From positions 12,717,183 to 12,781,182 of the forward strand of contig NC_045148.1 in the NCBI RefSeq assembly GCF_008831285.2: 64,000 nt of DNA, given 5' to 3'. A model generated the notes under the pieces. The model saw only the letters and a program-made list of their open reading frames with translations. It had not been told where the DNA came from and did not search any database. Positions 21,743 to 34,023 of this stretch are shown in pieces. This DNA is from Nymphaea colorata (taxonomy: Eukaryota; Streptophyta; Magnoliopsida; Nymphaeales; Nymphaeaceae). A program made the translations under genes and the position numbers. Numbering within the stretch: the first letter of the stretch is position 1; every line of letters begins with the position of its first letter.

Positions 21743-24636
21743 AATCACACCCCAACCTTTTTAACCCTTATTTTTTTTAGAACACGTCAAAGTGCAACGA
21801 CACAACAATTAAAATGGAGTTATGCAAATCAAAATGATAGTGGGGTAAATATTCCATTATGTACCAAAATCAGTTCATACAAAGTAAGTTACGTTTGCCA
21901 ATGACACACAACAAAAATACTTCCAAAATCAAAACATCAATATCTCTACAAAAACAAGACATCAATGAGACAAATCGTGACGCACTGGCATGATTATAGA
22001 CCCAAAATCTCTCCAGTAGGATGTGAGCAGAGCCATCTGATCAACCTATTGCCCCGGGTCTACCAAACCTAAAAAAGACAAACAACAAAAGGCTCTATGG
22101 TAAGGGCTCAATAGTTATAGTTAACACACGTATCAATCATATTCAATTCATGCATATTCACTTTATTCACATTTGTTTCATTTACATTTGATTCAGTGAA
22201 TTGACAACTCCTATGGTTGCAAAACATAGGCATGTGTACACCACGATTACTCTAATTGATTGACAACCCCCGTGGTGGTTCGAAATAATACGAATTCGTT
22301 CATGCTGTAATGGTAGAGCAATCAACCATGGATGCATGAATTCTAATGAGAGTTGTTCAGCCTTCCCTAAAACACTTAGTTTGGAAAGGCATGAGCCCAA
22401 CACTTCTAGTACATCACACAACGATATCTTGGGGCTTTGCACAGCCTGCACTCTGAGCAGGAGAGACCAGTGGTGAGGGCAGGGCATATACCAATCATAT
22501 TGCCATAACCCATTGGCCTCCAACCAATTATTCTTTATTAATTTATCATTATGAGAGTACATTCACAATAGGATTGGCCAACACACGAGGTTGGTTCACT
22601 TCACGAGTGCACCCAAACCCCTCCTTAAGAAGGTCACACGTTCAATCAATACTCTTAGCTAGCCTGGTCATACTTTATAGACACTTCTACCAATTAAGTC
22701 CATTCAATCGAATCACCGCCCAATAGCAATGCTGACAAAAATCATGTAACAATTACAACAGACAAACTATAACAATCACTTCATACGAAAACTTAGCAGA
22801 ACCACAAAAAGTAGTCTCGATCTGTGATTGGCTTGTAGTCGTCGTATGCAATATCATGCTAAGACGCTTACTAGTGCACAATCGGGGTCGAGGAGATACT
22901 CAACTTGATACCTCGCCTAATCTGTCCTAAGCAGTTATAATTTCTAGCATGCATATGTGATCGCGTAATATTTTCAAAACAATCAATCACTTTCAAACAT
23001 GCATTCATATGGTAATAAGCACGTTATATCACACATCATTCGAACAAATGACAATCATGAGATCCAATGATCCTAAAAAACCTACAGTTGGGAGAATAAC
23101 ACACTCCATGTTTGACCTCATGCAGGGATTTGCCTGGAATGCCACTATACCTGTTGCGCTTCTCCACAAAAACCCAAAATCACCTCGTGCTCTAGATCGT
23201 GGTGCCCAAGTTCTACTCGATGTGCCCAATCCACCTATAAAAGTTCAAAGTGATAACTTTTTCATTCACTTCTCTCTAAAATCTATTTATGTAAGAAATA
23301 TGACTATCAAGTCACAATTATCATCTCAAGAGGGTGTCAAAAGGTAGAACACCCATAAAACCCCCAATTAGTTTTTTTTTTCATCTTTTCAATGTAATGA
23401 CCGATCAATTTAGACTCTAAGACCTCATCTTAACCTATCAGTAGTATGTTTCTCAACTTGCTTTCTTAGTTGAGGCATCATCCCAGCAAGCATGCTTCTT
23501 TATTTGTCAATTCGATGACGACAACACTATCTTACTATAAGAGCGTAAGATTAATCTAATCCACATGAAACGAGCATTATTATCGCACCCTAGCATATGT
23601 CTAAACCCCAATAAATTACACATTTTGTCATCCCTTCAAATTGTACTTTCACATGTGTCCCAACGTTCTCACAAGCATACAAAATCCAATAAAATAACAT
23701 ACCAAAAATAGTCTTAAACTTTCTCCAATGTAATAAAATCTCTATCATGCACCATAAATCATTCAATCTTGATACTAGCATGCTGAAACAATAATTATTC
23801 ATGTACATAATGAGAGCACGAGACAAAATTTAGACAAAATAGGTTTGATTAGGCCTCGCTCACCACTCTTCTGGAGTCCCAACTGTTGTAAGCATCATCG
23901 GCAGCCAATCCAAACACTTGACCAATCACCAAAAGCAAAATACTTTCCTCTGTCATTGCCACCCACACACCCTATTTGCTGGTATGATGGGGAAGATGCA
24001 TTCCTCCGAATGCAAATCCAAAAGAGTGAAAATGAGCAAGAGAGTGTGTGAGAGAAAAAATTTGGCAAGAGAAAAGGAGCATTTGATTGAGAGGGAGAGA
24101 GTTCTACTGAGCACACAAAGTTCGAGAGTGAGAGAACGATCGAGGGTTCAGATGAGGGAGACACAAGCGGGAGAGAGAGAGACAAAAGGGCAAGGAAAAA
24201 AATAGACAAAAGGGGGAGAGTGTCGGAGACCAAGGGGAGTCAGTGAAGGGAGTGAGTGGGTGAGAGAGCATGCAGAGAGAGAGCGAGATTGAGAGATGAT
24301 GAGGGCGAGAGAAAAATGACAGGGAGAGAGAGAGTAGAGGACAATGGGGAGCATGAGACAGGGAGGGGGAGAGCATCAGATAGAACATAGATGAGATAGA
24401 GGGCGAGAATGAGAAAAATCGAGAGGGATCATGGTTTACCTCAATGTCGCCGCCTTTGCTTCTCCTTCTATAGCCTTTTCTGCCTCATGTTCCTCTACAC
24501 CAAATGCCAAACAATGAAAGACAAAAAGAGAGATTGACCCCTAGCGTTGGGCCTCCCTCTTCACGTGGGTGACGTTTTGGGTCTGGATCTGGACATTGAT
24601 CCAAGTGCCCGATGCCCTGAAATGTCAAACATTACA
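21743..24636 (-). repeat. 3' LTR of the nested gypsy (2.9 kb)
   Basis: It shares long diverged blocks with 27837-30111: CACACCCCAACCTTTTTAACC, the ATTCACAATAGGATTGGC and CACGAGGTTGGTTCACTTCACGAG region, and the end GAAATGTCAAAC/TATTACA. It carries a purine-rich GAGA tract of about 350 bp (24000-24350) which creates spurious open frames. It is about 600 bp longer than the right copy, mainly because sequence around 22830-23230 is missing there. Confidence 0.85.
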
Positions 24637-24659
24637 TGTCCTTGAAATTTAGATCTTAC

Positions 24660-27240
24660 CTCAATGTGAGAACAAGTGTAGATAGTTTTTTTGTATATCA
24701 GCCTCGAGTCCCATGTGCTCTTCCTCAACCCATGGTGTTGTCATTCTACTTTTACTAGAGGAATTCTCTTACTGTGAAGTACTTGTTCTCTTTGATCCAC
24801 AATTCTAATAGGGTTTTCTTTTCTTGTCAAATCATCTTGCACTTGAATACCTTGAAAATCAATTAGATGTGCATAAAATTCGGCACATACTTTTGGATCA
24901 TGTTGACATAAAAAACGTCATGAACATGACCCAACTTTGGAAGTAGTGTTAATCGGTACGCCACCACAATGATCTCGATTTGCAATAATAGACTTTGGTA
25001 CCCCATGTAGTCTTACTATCTCTTCAATATATAACTATACGAGACTTTCCTATGACTGACTGATTCTGATGGGCAAAAAATGAGCTTCCTTTGTTAATAG
25101 TTTAGTCATGGGCGTAGCTATTTTCGAAAAGTCTTGTACAAACGTGCGATATTACATGACCAAGAAAGTTCATATTCTCTACCCAAAATTCACATTTTGA
25201 GTACTTTGTATGTAAATTATGTTTATGCAAAATCCCTAACCCACTCTTTAGGTGATCTTTGTTCTCTGCCTCACTATTTGAATACACCAAAATATCATCC
25301 ACAAATACATTAACAAATCGATCCAAGTAGTCTTAGAAAACCTAATTCATGAGGTTCATAAACATTGCAGGACTATTGATCAATCCAAAAGGCATGATCC
25401 TGAATTCATAATGCCCATATCTAGTTCAAAAGGCAGTCTTAGCAACATCTTTTTCTTTTATCAAAAGCTGGTGATAGCCCATCATCAGATCAATGGAGAA
25501 CACTTTTGTATTCTTGAGCTAATTGAACAAGTCCTCAATTCTAGAAAGCAGATACCTATTCTTGATGGTGTCTTAATTCAACATGTGATAATCAATGCAT
25601 AAGTGCATCGTTCCATCTTTCTTCTTAACAAACAACATGGGTGCTCCCCAATGTGATATGTTGGGTCGAATGAAGCTCGTATCTAAGAGCTTATGTAGTT
25701 GCTTCTTCAATTCTTTTTGCTCTACCAGTGTCATATGATATGGTGCCTTAAAAATGGGAGATGTCTTTGGTAACAACTCTGTCCTGAATTCATTTTCCTG
25801 TATTGGAGGCAAATTCATTAACTCTTCAAGAAACACATATGGGTACTCTCCCACAATGGCCACATCCCCTAACTTCACTAGCTTAGTCTCATTGGCCAAC
25901 ACATTGACTAAAAATGCATCACTTTTCTTTTCTAATAATCGTTTGGCCTTTAGTGCAGACAGTATTATCTTATCAGTTTGACTTGATTTTCGAGCTTGGA
26001 TTTCACTAGCTGCATCTCATGAGTCAACAACTCTATCTACTTATTCATGCAATCTATATTGACAAATAATGCACATATAGCCACCATGCCTTAAAAAACA
26101 TCAACCCACTGATACTTATGATTGCCAACTATATAAGCAAATGATGTTGATGGATCTCTACATCTACATCAGATAGATACTGGCCACATGAACCTTGAGC
26201 ATGCATAGAGCTTACCACTTTTAAGACATATGGCATCATCTTAGTCGACACTTCTAGTAAAGTAGCAAATCGACTATATATGAAAGAATGATTTGCCCCT
26301 ACATCAATTAACACTAGCAATATGAGAACCTACAAGTAATATACGTTTAATGAGATTGAGTGCATGAAGTTCCTCCACAATAGTTGCATATGTTTAATAG
26401 TCTTTTGCGTACTTGAATGACCGGCCTCGGGCTTCTTCAACTCTTTGTATTGCATTTTTGGACTATTTTTTATGAAGTGTCTCATCCTTCCATAGTGTAA
26501 ACACACTCTGGTCTCTCAATAACATGGCTTCTTGAGGTATACACATGAACAAGTGGGACATCTAGGTAGAGTTGAAGTAGTCACTGCCCCTATCTAGTAT
26601 CACTGTCAGTAAGCTTGTTATGCTTGAATGCTCTGTTGTTTTGCCTCCTGTAAGGCTTTGCCTAGTTGTTGTGCTTGGTTTGCATCTGCCCACCATGTGA
26701 GTGCTGGCCTGGTTTCTTATGGTGGTCCCCCTGTGTCACTTCTTAATCCTCCTCCATGCATCTGGTCATGGTGGTCATCTTGTCCAAATCATGAGGCATG
26801 CTAGACATCACCTTGCTTTACATTCTTTCATGCAATTCATGCACAAATTTATCTGCTCGACCTCATCAATAGTGTAGAGATGTGGCGATACATCTCCAAG
26901 TGTCAATACTTCATAACATAATCTCCCAAACTCATGTGATTTTGTTACAACTCAAGGAACTCTTGCATTTTTTTTGCTCTTTGCATGCACTAGGAAGTAG
27001 ATGTTGAAGAATGAATCTCTAAACTGCTTTCATGAGCTCGCTTGTTGACCTGTGAACTGAATCTCACATGTTAATTTCCACCATGGTTTAGCATCCTCAT
27101 TCAACAAGTATGAGTCATAGTTAACTTTATCTCCTTTTGGCATCTTAAGAAACCCAAATGTGCGCTCAACCTCCTCAATCCACTCTTTTGTTGCGTCTGG
27201 GTTTCCATCTGCAGTAAAAATAGGCAACTACATCGACATA
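24660..27240 (-). pseudogene. Nested gypsy gag, protease, RT and integrase remnants
   Basis: Right to left: gag (ATKEWIEEVERTFGFLKMPK and PWWKL near 27030-27227), a decayed zinc knuckle near 26480 (CLHYGRMRHF), and protease at 26129-26320 with LIDVGANHSF, where DTGA or DSGA is expected. RT follows at 25573-25902 ([32 protein letters not shown]) and 25102-25326 (NVFVDDILVYS, with the catalytic DD kept, then KCEFW). After a deletion of the rest of RT, RNase H and much of integrase, a short integrase-core piece (LYIEEIVRLHGVPKS) lies near 25000-25070. A C-terminal tail remnant (VNMIQKYVPN, KCKMI, WIKEN) lies at about 24700-24930. Many stops interrupt it. Confidence 0.85.
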
Positions 27241-27820
27241 AATTGTTTAAATGACACCGAGGCCACCTTTTGCTTAGGATGTAAACTAGTATCTCTTGTA
27301 GGAGATACATGGGTCCTTTTGATTATTGACAAGCACTCGCAACTTCAAATTGTTGAAGCTTCTCGACTGGACTAGTGAGGTCTGTTCACAAAGTTGTTAG
27401 TAGTATAGCTTGTTGATCCACTGATGGAGTCTAAATTGGTGGGGTTTGGGCACCCACACTAGTCTGGGTGAACTGTTGCCCTAATGTACTATCATCTAGT
27501 GGGGTGTGCACATCTGAATGGGCCAAACTCAGCTTTCTCTGTGTCTCAGTGGCAAGCTCACCTCACTTCTTACCTCTACGTCGGTACGTCATCTGTACAA
27601 GTAAGAACCTTCATTCTTATTACAAAGTTTATGCCAAGTCTTTCAAGTCAAATTGCAAAGATACATCGTCAAAATAATGCCAAAACATCAGCCCATTCAA
27701 CACATATATATCATAGTTAAAATCAAAATTATAATATGAGACCAATCAAATAGCACGAACCAGGGCAACACAGCTTCACAAATGGCCTTTAGTTCACATT
27801 CATAGTGGGTTTTCTCTGTA

Positions 27821-27832
27821 GCTCTAATACCA
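27821..27832 (-). other. Primer-binding site of the nested gypsy
   Basis: GCTCTAATACCA is the reverse complement of TGGTATTAGAGC, the same site used by the outer gypsy. It lies four bases from the LTR start at 27837. Confidence 0.88.
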
Positions 27833-27836
27833 AAGC

Positions 27837-30111
27837 TGACACACCCCAACCTTTTTAACCCCTAATTATTTTTTATTACATGTTGAGGTGTAATGACACA
27901 ACAATTGAAATGGACCTATGTAAATCAAAATGACAATGAGGCAAATGTTCCTTTATGTTCCAAAATCAGTTCATACAAAGTGGCTTCACTTTTATTAATG
28001 ACATAGATGATAAAAATGCCCCAAAAACCAAAACACCAATGTCTATACGAAAACAATTCATTAATTATACAAAATGTGACGCATCAGCATGACTCTAGAC
28101 CCAAAATCTCCTCATTTTGATGTGAGTGGAGCGATCTTATCAATCTTATCAATCCCTAACCTTTTAAGGTAAGGGCTCAAATCTGAAGTCTAACATATAA
28201 AGAAACATAATGACTATGATATCATGATATGTGCATGAAGTCACATGACTTGTCATAGTAGTCCCTCACATATTCTATAATATATAGAACCACTCAATAG
28301 CAACAGTCAATACACTTATCAATCATATTCAATTCATGCACATTTACTCCATTCATATTAATTTCGTTTATAGTCAATTTAGTGAATTGATAGCCCTTGT
28401 GGGTGTAAAACACATGCGCATAAACACCATAGGTGACCTACAGTTGAAAGGCAAACCCCCATGGGGGCCCAAAACAATATGAATTTGTTCACGCAATAGC
28501 GGTAGAGCAATCAACCATAGATATGTGACTTCCAAGGAGAGTTACTCAGCTTTTCCTATGACACCCAAGTTGGGAAGGCAGGACCCCAATGCTCCTAGCA
28601 CATCAAACAATGATATTCTAAGGTTGCACTGCCTGCGCTCCGAGCATGCGAGACCAGTAGCAAAGGCAAGACATATACCAAACATATTTCCATAACCCAT
28701 TTGCCTCCAACCAATTATTATTTATTAAATTATCATTACGAGAGCATATTCACAATAGGATTGGCTAGCACACGAGGTTGGTTCACTTCACGAGTGCACC
28801 CACACCCCAAATCACCTCCTTAAGAAGGTTACATGTTTAATCAATACTCTTAGCTAGTCATATCCTTTATGGGCACTTTTTCCTGTTAAGTTTATTCAAT
28901 TGAATCACTACCCAACGTCAATGTTGACAAAAATCACATAACATTCACAACAGTCAAACTATAACAATCACTTCATACAAAAACTTAGTCAAACCACAAA
29001 ATTGGTCTCGATCCGTGATTGGCTTGTAACTATCCACCTACAAAAATTCAAAACAATAAATTTTTTCATTCACTTTGCTCTAAAACCTATTTATTAAAAA
29101 ATAGGACCATCGTGTCATGGTTATCGTCTCAAGAGGGTGATGAAAAGAAGAATCGGCCAGTAGAACCCTCCAACAAATTTTTTTCGATCTTTTCGAGGTT
29201 ATGACCTATCGATTTGAACTTCAAGACTTTGATTCAACCTATTAGCAGTGTGTTTCTCAACTTGCTTTCTTAGTTGAGGTGTCATCCCACAACCATGCTT
29301 CTCTATTTGTCAATTTATTTGTCAATTTGATGACAACAACACTAGCTCACTAGTAAGAGCTTAAAATTAATCAAATCCACATGCAATGAGCATTATTTGA
29401 TGATGACAACACGTTTCTTCATCCCTTCAAATTGTATTTTCATATGCAACCCAACATTCTCACAAGCATTGCAAAATCCAATAAAATATAGCATGGGTCA
29501 ATGCCCATCTAAAAACAGTCTTAAACTTTCTCCATTGTAATAAAATATAGCATGGGTCATGTTATCATGCACCCTAAGTCATTCAATCTTGAACCTAACA
29601 TGCTTAAACAATAGTTACATAGAGGGTTCGAATGAGGGAGACAACGATAAAGAGAAAAGGAGACAATAGGGCACGAATGAGGGTGAGGGAAAAAATAGAT
29701 GAGAGGGAAGAGTGCGGGAAACCTGCAGTCAGGTGTGTGAGTGGATGAGGGAGTGTGCAGAGAGAGAGAGCAAGAGTGAGAGATGGTGAGGGCAAAAGAA
29801 AACTAACGGCGGGAGAGAGAGAGAGAGCAGAGGACAAGGGAGAGCATGGGACAGGGGGGGAGTGTCAGGGAGAACAGAAATGAGATTGAGGGCTAGAATG
29901 AGAAAGCAGACATAAGAGATAGAGACAAATCAAGAGGAAGGATGCTTTGCCTCAGTGGCACCGCCTCCACCTATGTTGCCTCTGCTTCTTCTCCTTCCAC
30001 AGCTTCTTCTTCCACCTCTTGTTCCTCTGCACCAAACACTGATCAACGGAAGATGAAATGTGCCAACACTACATACACCATGCTCGATTCCTTGAAATGT
30101 CAAATGTTACA
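27837..30111 (-). repeat. 5' LTR of the nested gypsy (2.3 kb)
   Basis: Begins TGACACACCCCAACC and ends CAAATGTTACA on the plus strand. It matches the left LTR with many substitutions and a large deletion near 29035. A shorter GAGA tract lies at about 29760-29835. Confidence 0.85.
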
Positions 30112-33100
30112 GTCACTATGCTTAAATGTGCTAACACTACATACACCATATGAACTTAGAGTGTCTAGTGCTATTGGATTTCATGATTGCTGTCATGGTA
30201 TTTCCCTGATATTGGGATAGAAATTTTAGGAAATATACTTCCCACATACTTGATCATCATTGACCTAGATGGATTTGACATAATCCTACGCATGCACTGG
30301 ATGTGGGTGCATGATGCACTCATTGACTGTTATAGAAACTATATGGGCCAATAACTCTAACCCTATAGTATTCCAAGCACAAACTCATGAACGCACATAA
30401 AAAATAACTCTAGCCAACTTGTGGATGCAAGAACGCAAAAAAAGGTACGACATAGTCTATCTTATCCATGTGCCTATAGGGAAAACTGAGACATCGAAGT
30501 TAGATCAAATCCCAGTGGTCCAGGAGTTTGGAAATGTATTTTCAGAATATCTCTTGGGATTACCACCACCGCGAGAGATTGAGTTTACTATTGATTTGGT
30601 ACCCAGTACTGGTCTGATCTCAAAAGCACCATATAGAATGGCACCGGCTAAACTATAAAAATTAAAGAAATAGTTGCAAGAGCTTATCAATAAAAAGATT
30701 TATTAGACCAAATGTATCACCTTGGGGTGCACTTATACTATTTGTGAAGAAAAAGGATGGGTCATTCCAGTTATACATTTGCTATCGAATGCTAAATCAA
30801 GTTGGAATTAAGAACAAGTATCCCCTTTCCATAATTGAAGATGTATTGGATCAACTGAAGGATGCCCATGTGTTCTCCAAAATTGACCTTGGATTGGGGT
30901 GTCAGCAATTAAGATTAAGGAAGCAGGTATCCCAAAGACTACTTTTAGAACACGGTATGGACTTATGAGTTTCGTGTTCTACCTTTTGGTTTGACTACTG
31001 TGTCAGCTGTGTAAATGATTTAATGAACAAAGTATTTAAGGAATATCTTGATCAGTTTGTTGGTGTGTTTCTTGATGATGTGTTAATTTATTCATCCACC
31101 CAAGAAGAACATAAAGAACACTTGATAAAAGTGTTGAGTATTCTTCAACAACACAGGTTATATGCAAAATTCTTGAAGTGTGACTTTTGGTTATCCAAGA
31201 TCAGCTTCGTAGGGCACATCATTTCTCGTAAAGGTATTGTTGTAGATCCAACCAAAATCGATGCAGTTCAGAATTGGAAGACTCCTAATAATGTTACTGA
31301 AGTAAGAGCATTCCTTGGATTGGCTGGTTATTACAAGAGATTTATACAAGCTTTCTCTCGGATTGCAAGACCCATGACTGCACTTTTGAAGAAAGGAACA
31401 AAATTGAATGAGGAGTATGTCCACATGACTGTAATTACCTGACCCATAATTTGGAACTTGGTGCAGTGGTTCATGCCTTAAAGATGTGATGACACTCTTT
31501 GTATGGTTACAATTTGAAGTGTTTATGAACCGTAAGCCACTTATTTATCTATTTTCTCAAAAGGATTTGAACTTTCGATAGCTTCGTTGAGTGCAGTATC
31601 TAATGGACTATGATTTAAAGATGTAATACCACCCTCGTAAGGCAAATGTTGTTGCATATGCCCTTAGTTGCAAAGGTATTGTGATTGCACGAAGTGTTGA
31701 ACACGTGGCAAGGTGTCTTATTTGTTAGCAAGTTAAGCCAAAACATCAAAAGTCTGGAGGATTACTTCAACCAATTGAGATCCCTCTATGTAATACCACC
31801 CTCGTAAGGCAAATATTGTTGCAGATGCCCTTAGTCGCAGTCGCAAAGGTATTGTGATTGCACAAAGTGCTGAACACGTGGCAAGGTGTCTTATTTGTTA
31901 GCAAGTTAAGCCAAAACATCAAAAGTCTGGAGGATTACTTCAACCAATTGAGATCTCTCTATGAAAATGGGATGATATAGCAATGGACTTCATCATGGGA
32001 TTGCCAAGGACTCAAAAACCACATGACACCATTTAGGTCATTGTCAACCGATTAATGAAATCCGCTCACTTCCTTCCAGTAAGAACAAATCAATTGTTAG
32101 AATCTATAGCTGAATTGTACGTTGGTGAGATAGTTCGACTACATGGTGCACCACATACAATTAGACAGAGGTCTCAGATTCACCTCTCGTTTTTGGAAAG
32201 CCCTTCAGCTTACTTTGGGAACTAAGTTGCATACGAGTTCAATATTTCACCCACAAATTGATGGACAAATAGAGAGGATGATTTTAACCCTAAAGGATAT
32301 GTTGTGAGCATGTTCACTAGAATGGAAAGGCAAATGGGATAAACACATAAAACTAGCTAAATTCGCCTACAACAATAGCTATCATTTTGGCATTGGCATG
32401 GCGCCTTTCGAAGCTTTATATAGACATCCATGCCAATCACCTGTATATTGGGATGAAATTGGTGATAAAAAAAATGGAACATCCCTTGGTTTTACAACAT
32501 TATGTAGACCAAATGAAAATGATAGGGAATAAATTGTCAGCTGCTCATGATCATCAGGAAAGTTATGTTGATAAGAGACGACGAGCTTTGAACTTTGAAG
32601 TTGGAGACCATGTGTTCTTAAGTGTGCCCCCACTTAAAGAAATTTTCAGATTTGGTAAGAGGGGCAAATTGAATCCCTGATTTATTGGGCCATTTGAAGT
32701 CCTTGAAAAATTGGTGGGACAGCATATTGACTGGAAATACCACCACAGTATTCACAGGTTCATAATGGCTTCCATGTATCAATGTTACAAAAGTATGTAC
32801 CAGATCTCAGTCATGTTATCAACTATCAGGATTTAGAAGTTCAAGAAGATTTGACTTATACAGAACAACCAATTTGCGTAGTTGATGAACAGAATGGGTA
32901 TTGAGAACAAAGAAGATAGCAGTAGTAAAAGTGGAATGGCAGCATCATGGAGCTACTGACAGTACTTGGGAGTTGGAAGCTGAGCCCGCTCCCCAAGTCA
33001 GGAGTCTTCTTTGTGTTATCATCAGCGAAACAATCCTCTTTGATGCATGGGATATGGGAAATCGTTGGTTATATGCAAAAGCATTATCCCTAACTGTTTT

Positions 33101-33300
33101 CACAGAAATTTTGAGGAAGAAATTTGATAAACAGGAACAAATATTGATAACAAAGAAGATACCAATAGTAAAAGTGGAATGGCAGCACCATAGAGATACT
33201 GACAGTGTACTTGGGAGTTGAAAGCCGATATACAGAAACACTATCCCCAACTGCTTTCACAGACATAAGAAATTTTGAGAATGAAATTTTTTTAAGGAGG
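30112..33300 (+). pseudogene. Outer gypsy pol, second part: protease tail, RT, integrase and C-terminal tail
   Basis: Protease tail near 30240-30310 reads TYLIIIDLDGFDIIL. RT begins at about 30500 (FGNVFSEYLLGLPPPREIEF) and continues through [18 protein letters not shown] and FSKIDL to [11 protein letters not shown] near 31070, with the catalytic DD kept, and [18 protein letters not shown]. RNase H is mostly deleted. Its last YHPRKAN.VADALS block is joined to an integrase zinc region (CLICQQVKPKHQKSGG), and both are in a 167-bp tandem duplication (31621-31960). Integrase continues with MDFIMGLPRTQ and SAHFLPVRTNQ near 31990-32090. The tail at 32830-33000 (DLEVQEDLTY, VVKVEWQHHGATDSTWELE) is chromodomain-like and partly repeated at 33130-33225. 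Stops and frameshifts are frequent. Confidence 0.88.
31621..31960 (+). repeat. 167-bp tandem duplication across the RNase H/integrase junction
   Basis: ATGTAATACCACCCTCGTAA starts copies at 31621 and 31788. They match through GAGATC.CTCTATG with few differences; the second copy has six extra bases (CGCAGT-type insert). Confidence 0.9.
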
Positions 33301-33869
33301 TAAGAATTATAACATACAGCTTCTTATCATCAGAAACAATTTATGAGTTATAGTTTTATCCCTAAAACTCTTGAACCCTACTATGTTTCTATGTGTATAA
33401 TGCTAAGACAATACATCAGAATTTGAAAACAAAAATACATATAAAAAGTGTACAACCTAGTCATGCTCATGCTTTGAACCAGGCGGAAAATGGATGTCAG
33501 ATGGTCACGAAATTCACAGTTAAACAGGAATTTAAAATAGTCCAAGACCCAGTAAGACCGGAGTATTATGGTCTTTGGTCAGTGGAAAAACTTGTAATTT
33601 TCAGCCATGACCAGGGGTAGATTAGTAATTTAGTTAATTATGATTAATTTTAGCTAATAACAGTTTAGAAGCTTAAACACTCAATTAGTGACAAATCAGA
33701 ATTCTTAAGCTAGGATTAGACAATAAGCTAATCTGAAACTGAAATTAAACATCAAAATCCAATTAATTGAACAAGCCTCCTCAAAATATATTGTCATTTT
33801 TAAACCTCCTCAAGATAGATTAATATAAAATATGATATACTAAGTAATATAAAAATGATAAATTTTAGC

Positions 33870-33877
33870 TATAAATA
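33870..33877 (+). promoter_or_regulatory. TATA box in the outer gypsy 3' LTR
   Basis: TATAAATA followed by GGGG lies about 560 bp into the LTR, consistent with a U3 promoter. Confidence 0.65.
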
Positions 33878-34023
33878 GGGGTTGCCACCCCAATGGAAGG
33901 CAACGTGAAGGAGGTCGAATCCTTTTTCTTGCACAATGTAATCACCTAGAGCATAGACTTTGCTAAGATATCATGTATAATGAAGTTATTGCAATATTTT
34001 CCATTACATGTAAAATTTAAAAA

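Larger units (their letters stand above)
21743..30111 (-). mobile_element. Nested minus-strand Ty3/gypsy with 2.3-2.9-kb LTRs
   Basis: Two long related LTRs (21743-24636 and 27837-30111) flank minus-strand gag, protease, RT and integrase remnants. A primer-binding site lies next to the right LTR. Flanks ATCAC (21738-21742) and GTCAC (30112-30116) match at four of five bases, a likely target duplication. The insertion splits the outer gypsy between its protease active-site block and the rest of pol. The long LTRs and integrase tail suggest it belongs to the same broad lineage as the outer element, but the sequences are clearly different. Confidence 0.87.

Noticed and set aside
23895-24388. Overlapping Ser/Leu-rich and Glu/Arg-rich frames on both strands
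   Set aside because: They come from the GAGA purine tract in the nested gypsy LTR and share no known domain.
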